Assembly: GCA_964555935.1 (NCBI GenBank)
Contig: CAZKUN010000194.1
Span: forward strand, 1-17,998
Direction: 5' to 3'
DNA: 17,998 nucleotides
Source: CAZKUN01 sp964555935
Lineage (GTDB): Bacteria > Armatimonadota > Zipacnadia > Zipacnadales > VGFC01
Of this stretch, positions 8,008-16,300 are shown piece by piece (the first letter of the stretch is position 1; every line of letters starts with the position of its first letter). Under the pieces are notes generated by a model that was not told the origin of the DNA, did no database searches, and worked only from the letters and a program-made list of their open reading frames with translations. The translations under genes were made by a program, and so were the position numbers.

Positions 8008-9066
8008 GACATACCCAGGCCCTTCGCTGATGTGAGAGAGCTTGAACTCCGCGAGGTCCGCTTGGGTGACGCTCTCGTCGCGCCAGAGGAAATCCTTGTA
8101 GGCGTGGTTGCCCACGGCCGTGCGCGGCGTGAGTTCATTGAACGCGTGCGCCGCCTGGTGCGCGGCGTCGTCGCCGTACCGATTCACGAGCATCCGGCGC
8201 GCGTTGACCGTCTTGTCGCGGTCTCCGCCGAAGGTGATCCCTCCGCCGTCGCCCATCGGTATCGATCTCCGCGAATTGTAGATGCCGATCCCCGGGTACA
8301 CCTCGAACATGCTCGCAATCGCCCGGTTCCGGTAGAAGCTCGGCGCGGTCTCGTAGAGGTCGATCCCCTCGCAGAAGCGCGCCACCTCACAGAAGAACAG
8401 CCACTCGTAAAGCCAGTAGTGGATGTAGTAGCCCTCAGCCCAGCCGCCGCCCGCGCCCGCCAGCTCAAGCGCCGGCGCCGCGCGGGAGTTGTAGTCGTTG
8501 TAGAGCACGTCGAGGATCTCTTTCGCCCGCGGGTTCTCGTAGTACGTCGCGTACGCCGCCAGCCCCTCGCCCCAGTACTTGTAGCCATACCACCCGTTGT
8601 GGAAGACATGGCTCTCGGACCTCACGTTCGCGTCGACCGTCGCGTTGATATACTCAATCGCCTTCGCGCGCTCGGCGTCCGTCCACGCGTCGTAGCAGAG
8701 GTCATATGCGATCGCCACTTGCGCCAGGTCGTGCGCGAAGGTGACGTGGCCCTGCTTGATGTCGCCGTTTACATGGGTCATCGCGAGATCGACCGCCTCG
8801 CGCGCGAGTGTGGCGTCGCCGTCGATAGCGCTCACCAAGCTCAGGGACATGATCCGCGAGTGCTTGTCGGCATTCGTGTCGCGGGCCACATTCGCCATGC
8901 GCTCGTAGGCCTGCGGTCGCTCGGCCTTCAGCGCCTGCAGCCGTGCCTGATCGCCGAGCAATCGCGGGTGGTCCTTCGACACCTCATGCTGTTGCATCGG
9001 CTGCTGCGCGCACCCCACTGAAATATGTGCCACCAACGCCAGCCCGCCAACGAGCAATGTCCGCAT
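8005..9066 (-). CDS. Heparinase II/III-family lyase, N-terminal part (lipoprotein-like leader)
   Basis: There are 353 codons from the ATG at 9066 to the premature TAA. I prefer 9066 over the ATG at 9072, because GGAGG directly abuts the latter and sits 7 nt before the former. The leader MRTLLVGGLALVAHISVGC fits the broad lipobox pattern (I-S-V-G-C, Cys 19), so a lipoprotein is plausible. DHPRLLGDQARLQALK near 32-47 is the usual opening of these lyases. A long helical region follows, the alpha/alpha toroid of the family. It contains HNGWYGYKYWGEGLA near 156-170 and GGWAEGYYIHYWLY near 207-220; the GGxxEGxxY motif is typical. The fragment alone lacks the beta-sandwich and the family histidines, so it should be inactive unless the stop is bypassed. 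It is divergent from the GH42-like gene. Confidence 0.84.
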   Translation of the reverse strand: MRTLLVGGLALVAHISVGCAQQPMQQHEVSKDHPRLLGDQARLQALKAERPQAYERMANVARDTNADKHSRIMSLSLVSAIDGDATLAREAVDLAMTHVNGDIKQGHVTFAHDLAQVAIAYDLCYDAWTDAERAKAIEYINATVDANVRSESHVFHNGWYGYKYWGEGLAAYATYYENPRAKEILDVLYNDYNSRAAPALELAGAGGGWAEGYYIHYWLYEWLFFCEVARFCEGIDLYETAPSFYRNRAIASMFEVYPGIGIYNSRRSIPMGDGGGITFGGDRDKTVNARRMLVNRYGDDAAHQAAHAFNELTPRTAVGNHAYKDFLWRDESVTQADLAEFKLSHISEGPGYV

Positions 9067-9173
9067 GGTCATCCCTCCGGTAATGCAGAACGCTGCTATT
9101 GGATTCTCGTGCCATCCGTCCAGACCTCCCGGCCGCGCAGGATTGGCGGCGCGATTGAGGGAAGCTGCGGGCT
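9067..9173. promoter_or_regulatory. Divergent intergenic region between lyase and GH42-like genes
   Basis: About 107 bp separate the two divergent start codons. CCGGAGGG (minus strand, about 9073-9080) serves the lyase gene. The GH42-like gene has only a GAGG at 9157-9160, 13 nt from its first ATG. No clear promoter hexamers are visible. The call rests on orientation. Confidence 0.4.
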
Positions 9174-11537
9174 ATGATGATGCGCTGTCTGCTGGTTATC
9201 TGGCTACTACCGGCGTGCGCGATGGCGGCGGAGGACACCAACCGCGCGCTCGCCCATCGCTACGCTCGCGCGATAGTCGCGCTGAGCGATCTGCGCGATT
9301 GCGTGGATCAGCTTGAGCGACTCGATCTCTACGCGCGCGATTCGGGTGCGCGCCGGCCACGGCTTGACGGCTTGAGAGCACAGCACGAGACGCTGTCAGC
9401 CGACCTCCAGACCACAGCAAGCCTGCCCGCCTACCGCGAGTTCAACTACGACGACATCAGCGCGCGGCTGAGACGCTGCAGATCGCAGGCGCAGCGCGAG
9501 CGGGACCGCGCCGTTCGGAATCTCGCCACCGATTGGCACGAGCCAACGCCGCCAGTGGATCGCGGGCCCGTCCTTGCATCCACGGACAAGCGCGCCGTCC
9601 GCGAGCGCTTCCTCATCTTCCCGCTGCTCCTGTCGGGCAAGCGCGACTACTACGCGACCGATCAGGACTGGGAACTCCTGCGCATCTTCGGCTTCGAGGC
9701 GATCTGCCCGTGGGTCGGTAACTGGGCCTACGATCAGCCCGAGCCGGGCCAGAGCGTCGACGATGTGATGGCCGCCCGCATCGCCGTTCTCGATTCGCTC
9801 ATTGGTCGCAACGCAACCGAGGGTCTGAAGACAAGCATCTGGGTCGAGCCCGAGGACATCGTCTGGGCGCTGGAAGCTGAACTCGGGCCTGAGGTCTACC
9901 TGCATGCCGCCGATGGCACCCACTATCGTCGCTCGCGGATTCACAACAGCGTCAACATCTTCCATCCCGAGGTCAGGCGGCAGCTCCAGCGCTTCATGAC
10001 CGCCCTCGGCGAGCACTACCGCGACAACGCCAACGTGCTTTGCTACGAACTCTTCGAGGAGCCCGCGCTCGTGTTGTCCGACCCCAAGCCTGAGCCTGGC
10101 GGCGCGCTATCCCGCCAGCCTGCGGGGTACAGTGACGCCGCGCGAGATGCGTTCTGTCGGTGGCTATCCGCGAAGCACGAAACGATCGACGCGCTGAACG
10201 AGAGTTGGGGCGCCGAACACGAGTCGTTCGACGTCATCGAGCCTCCGACCAAACTTGCTGGCGAGGGGATGAACGCTGCGGCAGTCGGCGATTTCAGTCG
10301 CTTCCGCAATGAGAGCCATGCGGAGTTCTTCGCCGGCCTCGTTGCCGCGCTGCAGGTCGCCGATCCCGTCCATGCAGTCGTTCCCCAGTACCTGCCGATG
10401 TTCTATGCGAACCGGAGTTCGGGCAACGATCCGTTCCTCATGGGCGACGCCGGCTGGGACTTCCACGCCACCCACGACTGGCCCGGACAGGGCCCCGCGT
10501 GGGAGACGGCGGTGACCTATAGCGCGGCGCACTGGGCGGGAGTGGCCTTGTGGAACGAGGAGTACATTTGGTCCAACTGGATCCGCCGCGAGCAGGGCGA
10601 GGAAGCGCTCTGGGCAGGCACGCGCAGCGGCGTTTGGCGACAGTTCGCCTGGGGCAAGCGCGCGCTTGAGCTGTTCTCGTGGGAGGCGGGCTGGGAGACC
10701 GAGTTCGAGGGCGATTGGAACAACGGGCTCTTGAATCGCGAGGCCGACCTGGTGATCCCGCGTCTGGCGGTCAGCGCGTTTCCGCATCTCGCCCGGAAGC
10801 TCGATCGACTAGCGCCGATGGTCTACGCGAGCGAGATCGTCAACGACGGCTTGGGCATGCTCGTGCCGACCGCGACGCTACTGTCGGATGAGAACGAGCA
10901 TTCGGTGATTTGGTGGGCGGAGAAGATGACGCGCGTGCTGATGGAGCGCCACTGGAAGCCGCTCTTCTTCCCCGAGGGGATGGTGCTCGACGGGCGCGTC
11001 GACTTGGCGCAATTCCGCGTCATCGTCGTTCCGCCATCGCCATTGCTGACCGATGGAATGCCGGAGCGCCTGTTGAGTTGGGTGGACGCAGGTGGCTCGT
11101 TGGTGTGGCTGCACGACTGTGGTGATCTGGACGGGCTGGTCGCCGGAAAGCCGAGCGCGTTCAGATCCGGCGTCAACGAGCTGGCCCGCGGGAAGGGCCG
11201 CATGGTGCGCGTCGACATGCACCAGTTCAATCAGCGCAACGAACTCCTGCACCAAGTCATCGATCGCGAGTATCCGACGCGAGCTGTTCACTCGTCCGCG
11301 CGCGACGTCGAGTTAGTCCTCCGGGCCGCCGGCGACGAGCGCTTGCTCCTCATCACCAACCTCGACGTGGATAGACCGTCGGTGTTCTCTGTCGACGTAG
11401 GGGGCGATTGGTCACGCGTCGTCGACCTTAGCATCGACGGCGGCGCGCCGGTGCCGGCCACGCGCGGGGGTGACGTCACGCAAGTGGTCGTCCGCCTCGG
11501 CCGCGGCGAGGGCTGTCTCCTCTGGCTGCGCGAGTAG
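9174..11537 (+). CDS. Secreted GH42-like (clan GH-A) glycosidase, beta-galactosidase-type
   Basis: A 787-residue protein beginning with three ATGs; the first is taken, but the exact Met is uncertain. The signal peptide runs to about residue 19 (CLLVIWLLPACAMAA). Residues about 20-120 are an Arg-rich helical region, possibly coiled coil. About 145-530 reads as a GH42-like TIM barrel. FLIFPLLLSGKRDYY starts it, followed by WELLRIFGFEAICPW. YELFEEPAL near 291-299 sits where the acid/base motif is expected. DAFCRWLSAKHETIDALNES-WG near 325-346 is very like GH42 (F..WL..+Y..I..LN..WG). ALWNEEYIWSNW near 458-469 is the candidate nucleophile strand. About 560-680 resembles the flavodoxin/GATase-like second domain (RVIVVPPSPLLTDGMPERLL, DAGGSLVWLHDCG), and the end is a small beta domain. 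The role is probably exo-release of a sugar from oligosaccharides. The Asn normally before the acid/base Glu is Glu here. The sugar specificity is unknown. Confidence 0.84.
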   Translation: MMMRCLLVIWLLPACAMAAEDTNRALAHRYARAIVALSDLRDCVDQLERLDLYARDSGARRPRLDGLRAQHETLSADLQTTASLPAYREFNYDDISARLRRCRSQAQRERDRAVRNLATDWHEPTPPVDRGPVLASTDKRAVRERFLIFPLLLSGKRDYYATDQDWELLRIFGFEAICPWVGNWAYDQPEPGQSVDDVMAARIAVLDSLIGRNATEGLKTSIWVEPEDIVWALEAELGPEVYLHAADGTHYRRSRIHNSVNIFHPEVRRQLQRFMTALGEHYRDNANVLCYELFEEPALVLSDPKPEPGGALSRQPAGYSDAARDAFCRWLSAKHETIDALNESWGAEHESFDVIEPPTKLAGEGMNAAAVGDFSRFRNESHAEFFAGLVAALQVADPVHAVVPQYLPMFYANRSSGNDPFLMGDAGWDFHATHDWPGQGPAWETAVTYSAAHWAGVALWNEEYIWSNWIRREQGEEALWAGTRSGVWRQFAWGKRALELFSWEAGWETEFEGDWNNGLLNREADLVIPRLAVSAFPHLARKLDRLAPMVYASEIVNDGLGMLVPTATLLSDENEHSVIWWAEKMTRVLMERHWKPLFFPEGMVLDGRVDLAQFRVIVVPPSPLLTDGMPERLLSWVDAGGSLVWLHDCGDLDGLVAGKPSAFRSGVNELARGKGRMVRVDMHQFNQRNELLHQVIDREYPTRAVHSSARDVELVLRAAGDERLLLITNLDVDRPSVFSVDVGGDWSRVVDLSIDGGAPVPATRGGDVTQVVVRLGRGEGCLLWLRE

Positions 11538-11555
11538 CTCCCCAAGCCGTTGTAG

Positions 11556-11575
11556 GGGCGCGATTTATCGCGCCC
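11556..11575. repeat. Perfect 8-bp-stem hairpin between convergent genes (REP-like or bidirectional terminator)
   Basis: GGGCGCGA-TTTA-TCGCGCCC forms a perfect 8-bp stem with a 4-base loop, preceded by GTAG. It lies 18 bp after the TAG of the GH42-like gene and 5 bp from the convergent carbon-nitrogen hydrolase stop. There is no flanking T-run on either strand, so an intrinsic terminator is not clear-cut. The GTAGGGGCG-type start followed by a palindrome resembles short interspersed palindromic repeats of several bacterial genomes. Only one copy is seen in this window. Confidence 0.6.
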
Positions 11576-11580
11576 TGGCG

Positions 11581-12336
11581 TCACTCCCACCTGAATCCAT
11601 ACACATCCGGATGCCGATCCGCGAGCATGGCCGCATCCCCGGGCATGTCGAGATCACACATGTGGACGAGATACTCCGCGCCCTCGGTCAACTGCTCCGC
11701 AATGTTGCCGCGCGGGTCGGTGATCAGGCTTTCCTCGGGATGCGTGAAACAGATCCAAATCGCGTTCTCGTAGCTCCGCGTCCTCATCCAGATATCGTTC
11801 GGCGTCCCCTTCATCCCGTACGTCGGCATCAGGATGATGTCCGCCCCCCGGAGCTTCAGCGTCCGGGCGATCTCAGGCCAGCGGCGGTCGGCGCAGATCA
11901 TCATCCCGACCGTCCCAAAGTCGGTCTCGAAGACCCCGATCGACTTCCCGTACTCGTATCGCGGATGGACCTGGAGCTTGTCGTACTGGCCGATCACTGC
12001 CCCCTTGGGATCGATCAGCGTGGCGGTGTTGTAGAACTTGCCGTCCCGCTCCTCCGACCAGCCCGCGACGAGATGCACGCCGGCCTTCGCCGCGATGTCG
12101 CGGATGCGCTGGGCGCGCGCGCCGTCCGGCCCGGGTTCTGAGACCTCCGCCATCCGCTCGGGCGTCCAGTCGTCGCCGTGGATCACGTACCCATCGAGAA
12201 ACGCCTCCGGCGTGACGATGACTTCCGCGCCGGACTTGGCGATCTCTGGCACGAGCCGCTCAAGCGTCGCGAGGTTCGCCTCGGGTTCCCACTTCTTGGG
12301 CACCACCTTGATCATCCCCACGGTGACCGGTCTCAT
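11581..12336 (-). CDS. Carbon-nitrogen hydrolase (nitrilase superfamily amidase-type)
   Basis: A 251-residue cytoplasmic protein with the complete nitrilase-superfamily catalytic triad: Glu44 in TPEAFLDGY, Lys120 in YDKLQVHP, and Cys148 in MMICADRRWPE. The length fits the single-domain CN_hydrolase family (about 250-280). Members hydrolyse amides, nitriles or carbamoyl groups; the exact branch is not clear from the sequence. The ATG overlaps the TGA of the upstream M14 gene by 4 nt (ATGA), so translation is coupled. GGGAGG lies about 13 nt before the start, rather far. It is the last gene of a three-gene minus-strand operon with the M14 protein and the giant secreted protein. Inference: it removes an amide-linked group from a product made or imported by the same pathway. 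Confidence 0.92.
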   Translation of the reverse strand: MRPVTVGMIKVVPKKWEPEANLATLERLVPEIAKSGAEVIVTPEAFLDGYVIHGDDWTPERMAEVSEPGPDGARAQRIRDIAAKAGVHLVAGWSEERDGKFYNTATLIDPKGAVIGQYDKLQVHPRYEYGKSIGVFETDFGTVGMMICADRRWPEIARTLKLRGADIILMPTYGMKGTPNDIWMRTRSYENAIWICFTHPEESLITDPRGNIAEQLTEGAEYLVHMCDLDMPGDAAMLADRHPDVYGFRWE

Positions 12337-13373
12337 TGCGTACCAAACACCTCCCGGTTCGCCTTGGCATACTGCTCTTCAATCCCCAAGCCTACGAAGA
12401 CCTCAATCGCGCCGAGGTAGTCGTCGATGATCTCCCACTCGGTCGGCATCGGAATGTTCACGCGATGCCCGATGTATCCTTGCCGGCCCTCATACGCGAT
12501 GAACATGAGCTGGGCGTGTTTGTGAAACAGCGCCGCGTTGAAGAAGAACCCCGGCGCCTCGGGCGGATCCCCATCGCCAAACAACTCGCGGAGCGCCCGC
12601 CCCTTCGCGCCAAATAGCGCCTCGGCACGTGTCTGCCACTCGCGCATGATCGGCCAGTAGGGCGCCTCGTGCGAGCGCGTCTGGATGGCGAAGTTGTTCC
12701 CACACGCGTGCAGATCGAAGATCGCGTCGATGTCGCGGTCCCTCACGAAATCAATCAGCGCCTGGACCTCAACCGCATCGCTATGCTCGTCGGTGAGTCG
12801 ACGGTTCGCCGCGTATCCCGAGCCGACGAACTGCCCGCCCACGAAGATCGCATCCGCCGGGTCGAAGTAATAGCACGGCTCTGTCGCCTCGCAGTCGTAC
12901 GGGATCTGACTCCCGTCCTTCTGCAAGCCATTCGAGTAGACGACCACGTTCTGCATGGCCTGGCAGTAGAAGCTATCCGGGCAGACCGTCCGCCCGTCCG
13001 GGTTCACGCACGGGACGATGTAGAGGTGGACTTGCTCCAGCAAGCGGAGCAGGTCGTCATGCGGCTCGTTCGCCAGGTCGCGTCCCGTCTCGAGCAGGTG
13101 GATGAGGTTCATGCACGAGGCGTTCGTGCCCGGCTCATGGCCATGCGTCCCCCCGAAGACGCCGAGTTTCACGCAGCCCGGTCGCTCGTACTCGACCACT
13201 TGCAGCGGGTACCCGAGCGACGACGTGCCGATGTCGTGTAGCGTTCCCGCGGTCAGCCTGCGGCGCAGGTAGTTCTGGATCTTGCCGAAGTTCGAGAGCC
13301 AGAACTCCGGCACCGCGATCTGCGGGATGCGGATGGTCGTCGGACTGTCGTCACCGGTCGGTGTTATAGGCAT
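12333..13373 (-). CDS. M14-family zinc carboxypeptidase/deacylase-like protein
   Basis: A 346-residue protein without signal peptide, so cytoplasmic. The M14 zinc site is visible: HxxE as HGHE (His77, Glu80) in GGTHGHEPGTN, and the third ligand His222 in FDLHACG. PCVNPDGR near 121-128 is the family NPDG loop, NRRLTDEH near 190-197 a following conserved turn, and Glu295 in IAYEGRQG the candidate general base. The family cleaves C-terminal amino acids or amide-linked acyl groups. Absence of a secretion signal and of a propeptide makes a metabolic role more likely than digestion of protein. The start lies 23 nt inside the 3' end of the upstream giant gene. GGAGG (minus strand, 13382-13386) gives 8-nt spacing, which supports this start. 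The downstream gene overlaps by ATGA. Substrate unknown. Confidence 0.9.
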   Translation of the reverse strand: MPITPTGDDSPTTIRIPQIAVPEFWLSNFGKIQNYLRRRLTAGTLHDIGTSSLGYPLQVVEYERPGCVKLGVFGGTHGHEPGTNASCMNLIHLLETGRDLANEPHDDLLRLLEQVHLYIVPCVNPDGRTVCPDSFYCQAMQNVVVYSNGLQKDGSQIPYDCEATEPCYYFDPADAIFVGGQFVGSGYAANRRLTDEHSDAVEVQALIDFVRDRDIDAIFDLHACGNNFAIQTRSHEAPYWPIMREWQTRAEALFGAKGRALRELFGDGDPPEAPGFFFNAALFHKHAQLMFIAYEGRQGYIGHRVNIPMPTEWEIIDDYLGAIEVFVGLGIEEQYAKANREVFGTQ

Positions 13374-16300
13374 CGATTACGCCTCCATCTCCAAGCGCCA
13401 CGATGGCATCACCCAGCGTGGCCAGAGCGTGATACTCGCCCGAGGCGAGCGTGGTCTGGTCGTTCACATCAATCAGTCGGCCGGGCACGGCCGCGACGAG
13501 ACGCGCCCCGAGCCGCGCGATGGCTCTCACCGGCTGGCCGATGAGGACCTTCTGGATGAGTTCTCCCGCCTCATTGTAGGTCAGCACGTAGCCGTCCTCT
13601 TTCGCCAAGACGATTCGCCTCTCGCCGCCGACATCAGCGACCGCGCAGTCGTTGATCGGCGTCACTGATGCGAGCCATTCGAACTCGAGCTTGGCGAGGT
13701 CCGCGATCCCGACGCCGTTCTCCGTGCAGATAAGCGCGCGGGTCCGCTGCTCATCCCAGTACTCAAGCGCAACGCCCTTCCCGCGAGGGACGCGCATGTT
13801 GGCGCGCCGTTCCATGGTGGCGGCGACGACGCTCAGGTCGCCCCAAACCTCACAGGTAGCGATGTCCTCGACGCCATCCCCGTCGTAGTCCGCCCCGCGT
13901 GGAAGCATCATCGTGTAGTAAGCGGCAGGGAGGCGCTGGTACTTCAGCACCTCGCCCTCGGGGCTGACGAAGGTCGCCAGATTGTAGTTTCCGACGACGA
14001 TTGCCGGCTCGCCCTCGACCTCGATCGTCCCCGTCGAGTAACCCGTCGGCAAGTCGCCGTTCAGCTTCGCGCTCTCGAGGAAATCAACTCGCCACAGCTC
14101 CTCGCCGCTCAGCGTCAGGCAGTACAGGCGCGCCTCGCGAGTTGTCACGAGAAGCCTCGGCCCGTCGGGCGCGAGATTCGGGTAGCAGTCGACCGACGTG
14201 ATGTAGCCGGGCATGCGCTTGGTGAGTCGGGCGCTGCCGTCGGCATCGACAATGGTGAGTTCAGCGTCGCTCGACCACGCGATCAGCTCATCCTGCCCGT
14301 CGCCATCGACATCGCGGACCACATGCCCCACGAAACTCGTGCTGCTTGGCGCCTCCGGCCGCACGACGATCTCGTTGAACCGCGCGCCTCGCTCCCACGT
14401 CGCGGCGTCGAAGCGCAAACGAATCTGTCGGGCCGTGGCCCCGACCTCCGTGCACGTCCACCGCTTGACGGCATAGACGACACCCTTGTGGCAGTTCTCG
14501 AAGGTCGCATTACACGTGAACGTGAGATCGCCCTCGCGAGCATCGGCTTGGAAGCCGTCGCTGCTAAATGTCGCCTTGACGATGCGGTCATCCGGATACG
14601 CATCATCCGCCGGGATGACGTTGTGTCCCCAGTCCGATCCGACATGCAGATCGATGCGTGACAGCGGGAGTTCCTCGCGCAGGTCGATGGTGATCTCCAC
14701 ATCCTCGCTCTTCGGCCACGATGCCGTCGCCCATCGCGTCACAACGCGATCCGTCAGCGTCGCCGGGTTGCCCGATGGCTCGACATTCCAACTCAACACT
14801 GGCGCGGCGGCTGCCGTCGGCAGCGGCGACAGCGGCTCCACGCGCCACGCCCTTTCGGATGCCTCCTGCCCATCGCGGGTCAGCCCCGCCCGTTCGGCAG
14901 GCTTCGAATCGCGCCACAGCTTCTCCAGCGCCGCGCGCATGGCGGGACTCGTCTGCCCGGCCCCGATGCTGCTCGATGGGCCGACCGTGTCCGGATTGTT
15001 ACGCAACGCCACGCCGCCGCCCGCTGACGCCCATCCCTCCAGACCAACATATACGGCCGTCCCCGTGATCTCGAATCCCGATGCCTCGTTTGGCCCCGTG
15101 GCAATCAGCGCCAGCTCCTCCTCGCCCTCGATCGTGCCCTTCACGAGCACCGCGCGGTCGCCAACCGGACGGACCTCCAGGTCAGCGGGATTCTCGGGAT
15201 CGGAGGCATAGAGCAGATTTCGAAAGACGCTCGCGTCCTCTCCCAGCGACTGGCTCTGGCGCAGCATGGTCGGCACGGCTGCCCCCTCGATCTGCCCGTC
15301 CCCCGAGAGCGACAGGCGCGCGCTGTCCGCGTTCACGACGCGAAACGATGCGTCTCCTTCGCGGGCGATCATGCCGTCCGGCTCAAGCCACGCTTGCTGC
15401 GGCGTCCGCCAGGTGCACGTGAGGCCGAAGTCGCCTTCTTTGGTACGTGTCAGCTCGTCGATGACCACCGCGTAGCTGCCGCTCTTGCAGATCACGTGCC
15501 GCGTCCAATCGCATCCCGTGTAGCCGGGGAGTCGGCTCGAGACGATCTCCACCCCATGCGGCGATCCAACCGACCGGCCCACTATCTCGCAGCCCGCCGC
15601 CCGCGTCCCCTGCTCCAGCCCATCCGTGCAGTAGACTGCCGACCGGAACAGGTTTCCCGATTTCTCGCTGTTTGAGTGCAGCCAGATGTGCCCCAGGTCC
15701 GTGTATCGGATGATCGAGTTCGCGTCCCACGGCGGTTGGTTGTCGGCGCTCTGAGGCGTGTAGCCCTGCATCACGAAATACTGATCGCTCGCTCCGTATC
15801 CCTCGCGGAACGCGATCTTCTCGAAGCTCGAATCGAGGTCGCCGGGGATGTAGTGCTTGCCCGTCTCCAGCGCCTCCGCCGCGCTCTGAGCAAGTCGATC
15901 GTGGCGATACTGCCCGAGCGGCACCACATTCGCGTGAGGGCCTTGGTCGATCGCGATCGGCTCGTCGCCGGGGGCAAATGTCCTGAAGCCCGCTGCATTT
16001 CGGGCGACCGCCCACGTGCCCGTGCCCGTGCTGGGCAGGTTCTCCCGCATCCACCCGAAGCCGCCGTTCGGATGGAAATATTCGCCCACGCAGAGCAACC
16101 ATCCCCACGGGACATAGTGGTAGAGCCCGCCCGGGCGGCACTCCTCGTACGTGCCGGTCCCCGCGTAGTAGCCGAGGGGATCGATCACCGCCAGCGCTCG
16201 CGAGATCGCGGGGAAGAGCTGCTCGCTCACGTACCCATCGATGCCCATCATCAGCGCCCAGTCCAGCGTCGGCTGCGGGCAGTAGTAGATCGGGATGCCC

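Noticed and set aside
7978..8010. Frameshift as the cause of the split heparinase gene.
   Set aside because: The 5' and 3' parts are in the same phase, separated only by TAA and nine sense codons that fit the family strand; no base needs adding or removing.
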